Shown here one piece after another: positions 49,660 to 60,569 of a stretch of 64,000 nucleotides of DNA. The stretch is from DATLGB01 sp038258425 (GTDB lineage Bacteria; Actinomycetota; Thermoleophilia; Solirubrobacterales; Solirubrobacteraceae), in contig JBBSPV010000019.1 of NCBI GenBank assembly GCA_038258425.1, positions 4,362 to 68,361 of the forward strand. The letters run 5' to 3'. How positions within the stretch are numbered: position 1 is the stretch's first letter; each line of letters starts with the position of its first letter. The position numbers were made by a program, and so were the translations under genes. A model generated the notes under the pieces. The model was not told the origin of the DNA. It saw only the letters and a list, made by a program, of their open reading frames with translations, and ran no database searches.

Positions 49660-50739
49660 TCAGGGACGTGCCTCGAGCACGAGGTTGAACGGCGTCTCCG
49701 CCGCACGGCGCACGCGGGTGAAGCCGGCGGACTCGAGCACCTCGGTCAGCCGCGCCTCGCCGGCCTGGGCCCCGAGCGCGAGGCCGACGTCCTGGGAGAG
49801 CGAGCTCGGCGTGCACAGCAGCGTCGAGAACGCGTAGTAGGCGCGCCCGACCGGGTTGAGGTTCTCCTGCACGCTGTCGCCGGCGCGCGGCTCGACGATC
49901 ATCCACGCGCCGTCGGGCGCGAGGGCGGCGCGCACGTGCCGCGCCGCGCCGGCCGGGTCGCCCATGTCGTGCAGGCAGTCGAAGCTCGTGACGAGGTCGT
50001 AGCCCTCGGGCGCCAGGGCGTCCGCGGGGGCGACGGTGAACGAGGTGCGGTCCGCGACGCCGGCCTCGGCGGCCAGCCGGCGGGCCTCCTCGATCGAGCC
50101 GGCGTGGGCGTCGGACCCGTCCACGGTCGCGTTCGGGTATCCCTGCGCGATGAGGATCGACGAGACGCCGTGGCCGCAGCCGACGTCGGCCACGCGGCCG
50201 CCGCGGGTGAGGCGCTCGTGCACGCCGTCGAGGGCGGGGATCCAGGCCCCGACGACGTTCGCGCGGTAGCCGGGCTCGAAGAAGCGCCGGCAGCCCTCGA
50301 AGACGTCGTGCGTGTGCTCGTGCCAGCCGTAGCCGGTGCCCGTGGCGAACGCCTCGGCGATGTCGTCGCGCGCGTCGGCCGAGCCGAGCGCGAGCCGGAA
50401 CCCGCCGGCCACGAACGCCGGGCTGTCGGGGTGGGCGAACATCATCGCCTGCTCGGTCGACATCGAGTAGCGCTCGCCGGCCGCCTCGTAGTCGACCCAG
50501 CCGCTGGCGGCCTGGGCGTTGAGCCACTCGCGGACGTAGCGCTCGGCGGTGCCGGTGCGCCGGGCGAGCTCGGAGGAACTCAGCGGGCCGGCGTCGGCCA
50601 GCTCGCGGTAGAGGCCCAGGCGGTCGCCGATGACGACCAGCGCGGCGTTGACGGTGGCGCCGAACTCGACGACGGCCTGACCGAGCAGCTCGTTCAGGCG
50701 GTCCTCGTCGAGGGGCGGGGACGCGGTGGTGGTGGACAT
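49660..50739 (-). CDS. SAM-dependent methyltransferase with winged-helix N-domain (Rv2258c-like)
   Basis: A 359-residue methyltransferase: an N-terminal winged helix (SSSELARRTGTAERYVREWL, about 54-73) and a Rossmann fold with motif I VADVGCGHGVSS (about 183-194), acidic VDGSDAH, and DLVTSFDCLHDMGD. Family members (Rv2258c type) methylate small molecules; targets unknown. Its stop is 16 bases upstream of the fusion gene's start, so they could be co-transcribed, which would fit tailoring of a glycosylated metabolite. Confidence 0.88.
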   Translation of the reverse strand: MSTTTASPPLDEDRLNELLGQAVVEFGATVNAALVVIGDRLGLYRELADAGPLSSSELARRTGTAERYVREWLNAQAASGWVDYEAAGERYSMSTEQAMMFAHPDSPAFVAGGFRLALGSADARDDIAEAFATGTGYGWHEHTHDVFEGCRRFFEPGYRANVVGAWIPALDGVHERLTRGGRVADVGCGHGVSSILIAQGYPNATVDGSDAHAGSIEEARRLAAEAGVADRTSFTVAPADALAPEGYDLVTSFDCLHDMGDPAGAARHVRAALAPDGAWMIVEPRAGDSVQENLNPVGRAYYAFSTLLCTPSSLSQDVGLALGAQAGEARLTEVLESAGFTRVRRAAETPFNLVLEARP

Positions 50740-50845
50740 GGCGCGAAGCTACGGGGGGTCCGCGGCGCTCGCCTCAGGGGGGCCACCTAGTGCCGTGCGC
50801 CGGCGGCGCTGGGCACCTCCGGCGCGACGTGACACGATCTCGCGG

Positions 50846-51289
50846 GTGACCAGCAGTCCCGCCGCGGCGCAGCACCTGCACGACCTGGCGCGGCTGCGCC
50901 GCGTCCGCGACCGGATCGACCGCGAGTACGTCCAGCCGCTGGACGTCGAGGCGCTCGCCCGCGACGCGCACATGTCGGCCGGCCACTTCAGCCGCGAGTT
51001 CCGCCGCGCCTACGGCGAGTCGCCGTACGGCTATCTGATGACCCGGCGCATCGAGCGCGCGATGGCGCTGCTGCGTCGCGGCGACCTCAGCGTCACCGAG
51101 GTCTGCTTCGCGGTCGGCTGCTCGTCGCTGGGCACCTTCAGCAGCCGCTTCACCGAACTGGTCGGGATGCCGCCGAGCGCCTACCGGCGCCACGAGGCGG
51201 ACGCGACCGCGGGGCTGTTGTCGTGCGTGGCCAAGCAGGTGACCAGACCGGTCAGGAATCGAGAAGCGCGGACCCCGAGCCGCACGTAG
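50846..51289 (+). CDS. AraC-family regulator, short HTH-only form
   Basis: A 147-residue protein consisting mainly of the AraC DNA-binding domain: LDVEALARDAHMSAGHFSRE (HTH 1), YLMTRRIERAMALLRRGDLS, EVCFAVGCSSLGTFSSRF (HTH 2) and GMPPSAYRR. No ligand-binding domain, as in MarA-type regulators. GTG 50846 is chosen; open frame further upstream reaches into the divergent methyltransferase gene. It heads the AraC-VOC-UvrA2 operon. Confidence 0.85.
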   Translation: MTSSPAAAQHLHDLARLRRVRDRIDREYVQPLDVEALARDAHMSAGHFSREFRRAYGESPYGYLMTRRIERAMALLRRGDLSVTEVCFAVGCSSLGTFSSRFTELVGMPPSAYRRHEADATAGLLSCVAKQVTRPVRNREARTPSRT

Positions 51290-51299
51290 CGTGACGGCC

Positions 51300-51710
51300 A
51301 TGGACATCACCATCCACTCCAGCATGCTCCCGCACGACGACCCGGACACCGCCCTGGCCTTCTATCGCGACACCCTCGGCTTCGAGGTCCGCAACGACGT
51401 CGAGCACGGCGGGATGCACTGGATCACCGTCGGTCCCGCCGAGCAGCCCGGCACGTCGATCGTGCTGCACCCGGCGGGCGTCATGCCCGGGATCACCGAC
51501 GACGAGCGCGACGTCATCGCCGCGATGATGGCCAAGGGCACCTACGCCATGATCAACCTGGCCACGCCCGACCTCGACGGCACCTTCGAGCGGGTGCAGG
51601 CCGGCGGCGCCGAGGTCGTCCAGGAGCCGACCGAGCAGCCGTACGGCGTGCGCGACTGCGCCGTCCGCGATCCCGCGGGCAACCTGATCCGCATCAACGA
51701 GCTGCGCTGA
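51300..51710 (+). CDS. VOC family protein
   Basis: A 136-residue VOC protein (ATG 51300; GTG 51291 adds three residues): DITIHSSMLPHDDPDTALAFYRDTLGF opening and MINLATPDLDGTFERVQAGG, CAVRDPAGNLIRINELR end. It overlaps nothing and sits 11 bases after the AraC gene's stop, 3 bases before the UvrA-like gene. In actinobacteria this AraC-VOC-UvrA2 trio recurs and is thought to confer tolerance to a DNA-targeting toxin or drug, the VOC protein binding the drug (inference). Confidence 0.85.
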   Translation: MDITIHSSMLPHDDPDTALAFYRDTLGFEVRNDVEHGGMHWITVGPAEQPGTSIVLHPAGVMPGITDDERDVIAAMMAKGTYAMINLATPDLDGTFERVQAGGAEVVQEPTEQPYGVRDCAVRDPAGNLIRINELR

Positions 51711-51712
51711 GC

Positions 51713-54093
<2,381 letters not shown>

Positions 54094-54097
<4 letters not shown>

Positions 54098-54513
54098 CCC
54101 TCGAGCTCGCGCACGCGCCGCTCGACCTCGGCCTCGACGTCGAGCGGCGGCTCGCCGCGGCGCATCCGCCGGTGGTTGCGGGCCACGACCAGGTCGCGGA
54201 CCTCGGCGCGAACGCCCGCGTCGACCACGGGCGCGGTGAGCCGCGCGAGCTCGGCCTCCACGTCGACGACCTCCCGCCCAGCCGCGGCGCGGCGCGCGTT
54301 GCGCGCCTCGAGCATCTGGCGGATCTCGGCGTCGCGCTCCGCCAGGCCGGCCGCCGAGCCGGTCGGCGGGCCGCCGGAGGCCCCGTCCTCCTCGAACAGG
54401 CCGCCCTTGCCGATCTCGTCGTAGGCGTTGGCCGACAGCGCGAGGGAGACGAGCGCGCCGACGACGCCCACCGCGACCGCGCCGAAGAGGACGTAGGCGA
54501 AGGCGTCCTGCAT
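54094..54513 (-). CDS. Small membrane-anchored protein of unknown function
   Basis: A 139-residue protein: one N-terminal helix (YVLFGAVAVGVVGALVSLALS, about 7-27) followed by an acidic segment and Arg/Glu-rich helical part (LAERDAEIRQMLEARNARR, AEVEAELARL, VEAEVERRVRELEG) that looks like a coiled coil. Convergent with the UvrA-like gene with a 4-base overlap (stop codons share CTAG). No family recognised. Confidence 0.5.
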
Positions 54514-54582
54514 GCTCAGACAGTGTGCCGGACGGGCTGCCGCCCCGGGGGACGGGAGGGGGTATCCTGCTGTCCAGCATCG

Positions 54583-54598
54583 TTGACTGACCAGTCAA
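54583..54598. promoter_or_regulatory. Putative TetR-type operator upstream of acyl-CoA dehydrogenase
   Basis: TTGACTG (54583-54589) and CAGTCAA (54592-54598) are perfect arms around AC. Such a site, 47 bases upstream of GTG 54645, resembles operators of TetR-family lipid-metabolism repressors. No tetR gene is adjacent, so the regulator would be elsewhere. It falls in the 131-bp gap between the two flanking genes. Confidence 0.55.
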
Positions 54599-54644
54599 TC
54601 GTCCCCGGGCCGACCGCGTCGCCGGGCTGATCAAGGAGCCACCA

Positions 54645-55811
54645 GTGGTCGATTTCACGCTGACCGACGAGCAGAAGGCGTTGCGCGAGATGGCGCACGA
54701 CTTCGCCGCCAAGGAGATGCGCCCCAAGGCCTGGGAGTTCGACAAGGACGGCACCTGGCCGCAGGAGATCCTCGAGAAGGGCTGGGAGCTCGGCCTCATG
54801 AACGCCCACATGCCCGAGGAGTACGGCGGGCCGGGAGCGTCCTTCTTCGAGGGCGCGCTGATCGCGGAGGAGATCGGCTGGGGCTGCTCGGGCATCGGCA
54901 CGTCGCTCACCGCCAACGGCCTCGCCCTGGCGCCGCTCGTGCTCGGCGGCTCGGAGGAGCTCAAGCAGAAGGTCCTGCCGCAGTTCTCCGAGGCACCGCT
55001 GCTCGCGTCCTTCTGCCTCACGGAGCCCGACGCCGGCTCGGACGTCTCCGGGATGCGCACGACGGCGGTCCGCAAGGGCGACACGTACGTCCTCAACGGC
55101 TCCAAGTGCTTCATCACCAACGGCCAGTACGCCGACTGGTACACGGTCTACGCCAAGACGGACAAGGAGGCCGGCCACCGCGGCATCTCCGCCTTCATGG
55201 TCCCCCGCGACGACACCGTCACCGTGGACAAGAAGGAGGACAAGATGGGCCAGCGGGCGTCCAACACCGCGACCATCACCTTCAACGAGACCGAGATCCC
55301 CGCCCAGCACCTCATCGGCGAGGAGAACCACGGCTTCAAACTCGCGATGATGACCCTCGACCGCACGCGTCCGGGCGTGGCGGCGCTGGCCACGGGCATC
55401 GCCCGGGCGGCGCTCGAGTTCGCCACGGACTACTCCAAGCAGCGCGTCCAGTTCGGCGTGCCGATCGCCATGCACCAGGGGATCCAGTTCATGATCGCCG
55501 ACATGGCGACCAAGGTGCACCTCTCGCGCCTGGCCATGTGGATGTCCGCCGTCCTGCTGGACTCCGGCGCGCGCAACACGATCGAGTCCTCGCACGCGAA
55601 GCGCTTCGCGGCCGACTCCGCGATGGAGGTGACCACGGACGCCGTGCAGGTCTACGGTGGCTACGGGTTCATGAAGGAGTATCCCGTCGAGAAGCTCATG
55701 CGCGACGCGAAGATCATGCAGCTCTACGAGGGCACCGCCCAGATCCAGCGCCTCGTCATCGCACGCGAGACGCTGCTGCCGCGCCGCCTCGAGGAGCCCG
55801 CCGCCGCGTAG
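54645..55811 (+). CDS. Acyl-CoA dehydrogenase (medium-chain type)
   Basis: A 388-residue ACAD. Family marks are LTDEQKALREMAHDFA (N-helix), FCLTEPDAGSDVSGMRTTA, NGSKCFITNG and the catalytic base Glu362 in LYEGTAQIQR, in line with the MCAD type. It oxidises acyl-CoA to enoyl-CoA with electrons to ETF. Start GTG 54645; a strong inverted repeat lies upstream. No ETF or CoA ligase gene is adjacent; downstream is a PadR regulator on the same strand. Confidence 0.94.
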   Translation: MVDFTLTDEQKALREMAHDFAAKEMRPKAWEFDKDGTWPQEILEKGWELGLMNAHMPEEYGGPGASFFEGALIAEEIGWGCSGIGTSLTANGLALAPLVLGGSEELKQKVLPQFSEAPLLASFCLTEPDAGSDVSGMRTTAVRKGDTYVLNGSKCFITNGQYADWYTVYAKTDKEAGHRGISAFMVPRDDTVTVDKKEDKMGQRASNTATITFNETEIPAQHLIGEENHGFKLAMMTLDRTRPGVAALATGIARAALEFATDYSKQRVQFGVPIAMHQGIQFMIADMATKVHLSRLAMWMSAVLLDSGARNTIESSHAKRFAADSAMEVTTDAVQVYGGYGFMKEYPVEKLMRDAKIMQLYEGTAQIQRLVIARETLLPRRLEEPAAA

Positions 55812-55839
55812 CCGGCCGTCGCCGCGCGGGTGCTCCGGC

Positions 55840-56283
55840 ATGCCCTCCGCCTCGGATCGTTCCCTGCTGGAGGAGGTCCGGGACGCCGCGCGCGGCGCCG
55901 GGTCCCAGGACCCGCTCGTCGGCGACCTCCGCAAGGGGGGACTGCTGCCGCTGCTCGTCCTGCACTTCGCGGCCGTCGCGCCGTGCTACGGCTCCGAGCT
56001 GCGCGAGCGGGTGGCGGCGCTGACCTCCGGCGCCGTGCAGGTCAACCCGAACACGCTGTATCCGCTGCTGCGCCGCCTCGAGACCCGCGGCCTGCTCGCG
56101 GGCGACCCGGCGGCGCCGGCGGGTCGCGGGCGCCGCTACTACTCGACGACGGCCGCGGGGCGGGCCGAGCGCGACCGCCTGATCGAGGAGGTCGGCCCCC
56201 GGCTGCGGCGCATCTCGCGCTCCATCGCGGCGATCCGGCGCGAGCTCGAGGGGGCGGTCCCCGAGGCCGCAGAGCCCGGCTGA
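55840..56283 (+). CDS. PadR-family transcriptional regulator
   Basis: A 147-residue protein with the PadR winged helix: LPLLVLHFAAVAPCYGSELRERV (start of HTH), VNPNTLYPLLRRLETRGLL, GRGRRYYSTTAAGRAERDRLI and a C-terminal helix. A 30-residue N-terminal helical extension precedes it. PadR proteins repress drug-efflux or phenolic-acid genes in response to ligands. Stop and start of the next gene overlap (TGATG), so they form an operon. Confidence 0.85.
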   Translation: MPSASDRSLLEEVRDAARGAGSQDPLVGDLRKGGLLPLLVLHFAAVAPCYGSELRERVAALTSGAVQVNPNTLYPLLRRLETRGLLAGDPAAPAGRGRRYYSTTAAGRAERDRLIEEVGPRLRRISRSIAAIRRELEGAVPEAAEPG

Positions 56284-56744
56284 TGGGGCGCGTGGGGACG
56301 GCGGCCGAGGTGCCGCTGCCGGCCGCTGAGGCCCAGCGGCTGTGGCTCGACCGGACGCGCTGGCCGGCCTTCGTCGACGGCTTCTCGCACGTCGTGCGGG
56401 CCGATCCGTCCTGGCCGGACGCGGGCCGCCTCGTCTGGCAGTCCAAGCCGCACGGACGTGGAGCCGTGGTCGAGCGGGTGCTCGAGCGCTCCGACGCGCG
56501 CGTCGTGGTGGCGATCCAGGACGCGCGCCTGGCGGGCACGCAGGCCGTGGAGTTCGCGCCGGCGCCCGGGGGCGGCAGCCAGGTCCGGCTCGAGCTGGAC
56601 TACCGGCTCACGGAGCGCACGCCGCTCACCCCGGTGCTCGACCGCCTGTTCGTGCGGCGGGCGCTGCGCGACGCCCTGGTCCGGACCCTCGCGCGCTACG
56701 CCCGCGAGGCGGTCTCCGACGCCGAGCTCGCGGCGCCGGGCTGA
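56283..56744 (+). CDS. SRPBCC-family protein
   Basis: A 153-residue protein of the START/polyketide-cyclase-like fold: VGTAAEVPLPAAEAQRLWLD, WPAFVDGFSHVVRADPSWPD, a middle of alternating strands (VVERVLERSDARVVVAIQDAR) and a C-terminal long helix (LRDALVRTLARYAREAV). This fold binds hydrophobic ligands; its specificity is unknown. Starts at ATG 56283, overlapping the PadR stop, so it may bind or be induced with the ligand sensed by PadR. Convergent with the flavoprotein gene two bases on. Confidence 0.75.
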   Translation: MGRVGTAAEVPLPAAEAQRLWLDRTRWPAFVDGFSHVVRADPSWPDAGRLVWQSKPHGRGAVVERVLERSDARVVVAIQDARLAGTQAVEFAPAPGGGSQVRLELDYRLTERTPLTPVLDRLFVRRALRDALVRTLARYAREAVSDAELAAPG

Positions 56745-56745
56745 G

Positions 56746-58497
56746 CTACTCGAGCAGCCGCCCGGCCACCTGGACCTCGCCGCCGGACGCGACCAGCGCC
56801 GCCACCTCGGCGGACGGCTCGCCGACGGCCTCGCGGGCGACGGGCTCGCCGGGGCGCCAGGTGAGGTTGACCTGCAGCGCGGGATCCGCCGCGGGGAAGT
56901 CCGAGCGGTTGTGGGCTCCGCGGGTCTCGCGGCGCTCGCGGGCGCACTCGAGCGTGGCGCGGGCGGCGAGGATCGAGCCCTTGAGGTCGAAGGCGTGCAC
57001 GAGGTCGTCGAAGCCGGCGATGTCGGGCCGCACCTCCATCGCGGCGAGCCGCTCCTGCACCGCGTCGAGCCCGGCGAGTCCGGCGTCGAGGCCCGCCTCG
57101 GAGCGCACGACGCCCGCGTGCTCGCTCATCAGGTCGCGCACGGTGCGCTGCAACGGGCGCGGGAACTCCTCGCCGCCACGCTGGGCGAGCAGCGCGTCGA
57201 CCTCGGCGCGGGCCTCGGCGATGGCGTCGCGGTCCCGGGCGAGGACGTCGAGCGAGGCCGACCACGCGGCGGCCTGGCGCCCGACGATGCGGCCGAAGAC
57301 GACGCACTCGCCGAGCGAGTTGCCGCCCAGGCGGTTGGCGCCGTGCAGGCCCGTGGCGCACTCGCCGACGGCGAACAGGCCCTCGACGTCGGTCGCATGG
57401 CTGTCGGCGTCGACCCACACGCCGCCCATGGAGTAGTGCGCCGTCGGGGCGACCTCCATCGGCGTGTGGGTGATGTCGAGCATCGAGAGGTCGATGAACT
57501 GCCGGTACATGCGCGGCAGCCGGGAGAGGATGAGCTCCCGGTCGAGGTGGGAGATGTCGAGCAGCACGCCGCCCGCCGGCGTGCCCCGTCCCTCGGCGAT
57601 CTCGGTGTAGTTGGCCAGCGCGATGCGGTCGCGGGTGGAGAGCTCGAGGCGCTGCGGGTCGTAGCGCTCCATGAAGCGCTCGCCGGCGGCGTTGCGCAGG
57701 ACGCCCCCCTCGCCGCGGACCGCCTCGGTGACGAGGGTGCCGGCCGCCTCCTCCGGCGTGATCATCCCCGTCGGGTGGAACTGGACGAGCTCCATGTCAC
57801 GCAGGCGGCAGCCCGCGTCGGCGGCGAGGCGCATGGCGTCGCCCGTGTTCTCGTCGCGGCGGGAGGAGGAGCGCCGCCAGATGCGCGTGTGGCCGCCGGC
57901 GGCGAGGATCACCGCGTCGGCGAGCACGACGAGCCGCCGGCCGTCGTCGACGTCGAAGCCGTAGGCGCCGAACACGCGGCCGTCGTGGACGAGCAGGCGG
58001 GTGATGTAGACGTCGTCGCGCGTCTGCACGCCGAGCTCGGCGGCGCGGCGCACGAGCGCCCGCTGGATCTCCCGGCCCGTGTAGTCGCCGGCGAAGCACG
58101 TGCGGCGGTGGGTGTGGGCGCCGAAGTAGCGTTGGGTGAGCCGGCCGTCCGGCTCGCGGGCGAAGTCCGCGCCCCAGCCCACGAGGTCGTCGATCGCGCC
58201 CGGGGACTCGCGCGCGAGGATCTCCACCGTCGCCGGGTCGGCCAGGTGGTAGGCCTCGCGGATCGTGTCCGCGGCGTGCTGCTGCCAGCTGTCCTCGGGA
58301 TCCATGGTGCCGAGCGCGGCGTTGATCCCGCCCGCGGCGAGGACCGTGTGGGCGTCGTCGCGGCGGCGCTTGCCGACCAGCAGGACCCCGACGCCGGCCT
58401 CGGCGAGCTCGATCGCCGCGCGCAGGCCGGCGGCGCCCGTGCCGATCACGAGGACGTTGGTGGCGGTCCGGCGCTCGTCGGGGGCGGTGGTGGTCAT
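56746..58497 (-). CDS. FAD-dependent fumarate reductase/succinate dehydrogenase-like flavoprotein
   Basis: A 583-residue flavoprotein: GTGAAGLRAAIELAEAG (FAD Rossmann, about 19-35), AGGINAALG, FAGDYTGREI, LVQFHPTGMI, then ITHTPMEVAPTAHYSMGGV and CATGLHGANRLGGNSL, and a C-terminal helical domain (LVHAFDLKGSILAARATLEC). Its length and residues fit SdhA/FrdA or a NadB-like oxidase. No iron-sulfur, cytochrome or NadA/C gene is adjacent, so it is likely a stand-alone or soluble reductase. Start ATG 58497. Confidence 0.87.
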   Translation of the reverse strand: MTTTAPDERRTATNVLVIGTGAAGLRAAIELAEAGVGVLLVGKRRRDDAHTVLAAGGINAALGTMDPEDSWQQHAADTIREAYHLADPATVEILARESPGAIDDLVGWGADFAREPDGRLTQRYFGAHTHRRTCFAGDYTGREIQRALVRRAAELGVQTRDDVYITRLLVHDGRVFGAYGFDVDDGRRLVVLADAVILAAGGHTRIWRRSSSRRDENTGDAMRLAADAGCRLRDMELVQFHPTGMITPEEAAGTLVTEAVRGEGGVLRNAAGERFMERYDPQRLELSTRDRIALANYTEIAEGRGTPAGGVLLDISHLDRELILSRLPRMYRQFIDLSMLDITHTPMEVAPTAHYSMGGVWVDADSHATDVEGLFAVGECATGLHGANRLGGNSLGECVVFGRIVGRQAAAWSASLDVLARDRDAIAEARAEVDALLAQRGGEEFPRPLQRTVRDLMSEHAGVVRSEAGLDAGLAGLDAVQERLAAMEVRPDIAGFDDLVHAFDLKGSILAARATLECARERRETRGAHNRSDFPAADPALQVNLTWRPGEPVAREAVGEPSAEVAALVASGGEVQVAGRLLE

Positions 58498-58563
58498 GCC
58501 TGGGATACGTGCGCCCGCGCCTTCGCGATCCCGGAGCGGGCGCCCGCGCGGGCCCGCCGGAGC

Positions 58564-58944
58564 TCAGCCGTTCGGCTGGTCCGGATACGGCGCGTACCGG
58601 TGGTGGAGCATCAGGTCGTTGCCGTCGGGGTCGGTGAAGAAGGCCATGTGGCAGACGCCCGTGTCGAGCGTGTCGCCGAAGAAGGTCACGCCCTTGGCCT
58701 CCAGCGCGGCTCGCGCGGCGCCCACGTCCTCGACCCCGAGCGGAAGCGGATTGCCCTTCTGCGCCACGAACGGCAGCCCCATCTGCTCCGGCATCCAGAT
58801 CCCCAGGCAGGTGTCACCCGCCCAGCACTCGTACTCGCCGTGCTCGTCGGGGCGCAGGCCGAGGGTGTCGCGGTAGAACGCCCGCGCGCGGTCGGCGTCC
58901 TGGCTGGGGATGCCGAGGAAGTCCAGTCCTCGGATCTCGCTCAT
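58564..58944 (-). CDS. VOC family protein, second of pair
   Basis: A 126-residue VOC protein: MSEIRGLDFLGIPSQDADRA, LGIWMPEQM, AALEAKGVTFFGDTLDTG and CHMAFFTDPDGNDLMLHH. Start ATG 58944 shares bases with the stop of the preceding VOC gene (ATGA); the longer frame upstream belongs to that gene's region. Two VOC genes adjoining may form a heterodimer or a divided four-module protein. Confidence 0.82.
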   Translation of the reverse strand: MSEIRGLDFLGIPSQDADRARAFYRDTLGLRPDEHGEYECWAGDTCLGIWMPEQMGLPFVAQKGNPLPLGVEDVGAARAALEAKGVTFFGDTLDTGVCHMAFFTDPDGNDLMLHHRYAPYPDQPNG

Positions 58945-59297
58945 CAGTAGACCTCCCGGAAGTTGCCGATCAGGGTTATGGCGTTGCCGTCCGGGTCCGT
59001 GGTGGGCAACAGCTCGACGCCCTTGCTGACGGGTTGGATCTCGCCCGTCTCGACGCCGCGCGCCGTGAGCTGCACCCGGCTCGCCGACAAGTCGTCGACG
59101 GCGAGGTTCAGCAGCCCGGACCCGGCGCGGACCGCGTCGACGGTGACCTGGACCCATCCGGCGTCGGTCACCCGCCACTCCACGAGCGACGGCATCGGCC
59201 GGTTGTCCGCCGGGCGCCCGAAGAGCGCCTCGTACCAGGCGTCGGCCCGCTCCAGGTCCGAGACGGGTACGACGGCGAGGACATGCCGGATCGTCAC
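58944..59297 (-). CDS. VOC family protein, first of pair
   Basis: A 117-residue VOC protein beginning MTIRHVLAVVPVSDLERADAWY, with VEWRVTDAGWVQVTVDAV, LLNLAVDDLSASRVQLTARG and TTDPDGNAITLIGNF. GTG 59297 overlaps the stop of the STAS gene (GTGA). Substrate unknown. Confidence 0.82.
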   Translation of the reverse strand: MTIRHVLAVVPVSDLERADAWYEALFGRPADNRPMPSLVEWRVTDAGWVQVTVDAVRAGSGLLNLAVDDLSASRVQLTARGVETGEIQPVSKGVELLPTTDPDGNAITLIGNFREVY

Positions 59298-59650
59298 GAC
59301 GGTCCTGCCTGCTCGTTCGCCGGCGCGGCCGGCGGCTCGTCGACGAGGTGGAGGTGCTCCTCCAGGCCCGACAGGCTGAGCACGCGGTCAAGGAAGGCCG
59401 GGCCGCGGACGAGCACGAGCTGGCGGCCGTCCTGCTCGGCGCGCGCCTGCGTCCGCATGACCAGGCGCAGGGCCATGGAGTCGATGAACTCGAGCTCGCG
59501 CAGGTCGAGCACGATCACCGGCCACTTCTCTCCCTCGGCCTCCACCAGGACGTCGTCGAGCTGCGGCGCGTTGTAGAGGTCCAGATCCCCCTTGAGCCGC
59601 AGTTGGATCTGCACGGTGTCGTCGACACGCTCGATGGCGAACTCCCTCAT
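59294..59650 (-). CDS. STAS-domain anti-sigma factor antagonist-like protein
   Basis: A 118-residue STAS protein: VQIQLRLKGDLDLYNAPQLDD and IVLDLRELEFIDSMALRLVM with the phosphorylatable Ser in FIDSMALR, followed by GRQLVLVRGP and GLEEHLHLVDEP. In SpoIIAA-like systems it binds an anti-sigma factor when unphosphorylated. Its partner kinase is not in the window. ATG 59650 chosen; the in-frame region further upstream runs into the dehydrogenase gene. Operon with two VOC genes is unusual. Confidence 0.88.
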   Translation of the reverse strand: MREFAIERVDDTVQIQLRLKGDLDLYNAPQLDDVLVEAEGEKWPVIVLDLRELEFIDSMALRLVMRTQARAEQDGRQLVLVRGPAFLDRVLSLSGLEEHLHLVDEPPAAPANEQAGPS

Positions 59651-59693
59651 GGCCGGATCGTACCGACGGGCGGCCCGGAGGTACGCTGCCGTG

Positions 59694-60569
59694 ATGTTCG
59701 TCTTCAAGGCCGCCGTCGTGGGGGCGGGCACCATGGGGGGCGAGATCGCCCAGGTCATCGCCGGGGCGGGGATCCCCGTCGCGCTCAAGGACGTCGACCA
59801 GGGCGCGCTGGACGCCGGCCTGGCCCGGGCGCGCAAGGTCTCCGAGACCCAGGCCGGCCGCCTCGTCGAGCGTGACCGGCTCACGCAGGAAGGGGCAGCC
59901 GAGCAGGTCGCCGAGACGCTCGGCCGCATCACGGCGACGCTCGACGCCGCCGCGCTCGGGGACGCCGACCTCGTGATCGAGGCCGTGCCGGAGCGCCTGG
60001 AGCTCAAGCAGCAGGTCTTCGCCGAGCTCGACGCGGCCACGCCCGGACGTGCCGTGCTGGCCTCCAACACCTCCGGGCTCTCGATCACGGAGATCGCCGA
60101 CGCCACGGAGCGCCCGGACCAGGTCGTCGGCTTCCACTGCTTCTGGCCGCCGGCGACGATGCGGCTCGTGGAGGTCGTCGAGGGCGACGAGACGTCGCCC
60201 GAGACGCTCCAGACGGCGCTGACCTTCGCCCAGGCGATCCGCAAGACCGCGATCCGCTGCGCGGAGTGCCCCGGCTTCGTGGTCAACCGCATCCTGCTCG
60301 CCACGGCGACGGAGATGTGGCGCCACCAGGAGGAGACGGGCGCCTCCGTCGAGGACGTCGACGCCGAGGTCGAGAGGCTCGGGTTCGTGCCGATGGGGCC
60401 GTTCCGGCTCGCCGACCTCACCGGGCTCGACACGACGGTCCACGTCGCGCAGGACCTGCGCGACGCCTACGGGGACGAGCGCTTCGGCGTCCACGCGCAG
60501 ATGGCCGAGCTCGTCGGGCGCGGCGACCTCGGCCGCAAGAGCGGCAGGGGGTTCTACGCCTATGACTGA
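59694..60569 (+). CDS. 3-hydroxyacyl-CoA (3-hydroxybutyryl-CoA) dehydrogenase
   Basis: A 291-residue HCDH: Rossmann GAGTMG at 10-15, DADLVIEAVPE, catalytic His148 in VGFHCFWPP with Glu160, and a 3HCDH_C domain ending KSGRGFYAYD. It uses NAD to oxidise 3-hydroxyacyl-CoA in beta-oxidation. ATG 59694 is preferred over GTG 59691. It overlaps the enoyl-CoA hydratase fusion by 8 bases, forming an operon. Confidence 0.92.
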   Translation: MFVFKAAVVGAGTMGGEIAQVIAGAGIPVALKDVDQGALDAGLARARKVSETQAGRLVERDRLTQEGAAEQVAETLGRITATLDAAALGDADLVIEAVPERLELKQQVFAELDAATPGRAVLASNTSGLSITEIADATERPDQVVGFHCFWPPATMRLVEVVEGDETSPETLQTALTFAQAIRKTAIRCAECPGFVVNRILLATATEMWRHQEETGASVEDVDAEVERLGFVPMGPFRLADLTGLDTTVHVAQDLRDAYGDERFGVHAQMAELVGRGDLGRKSGRGFYAYD

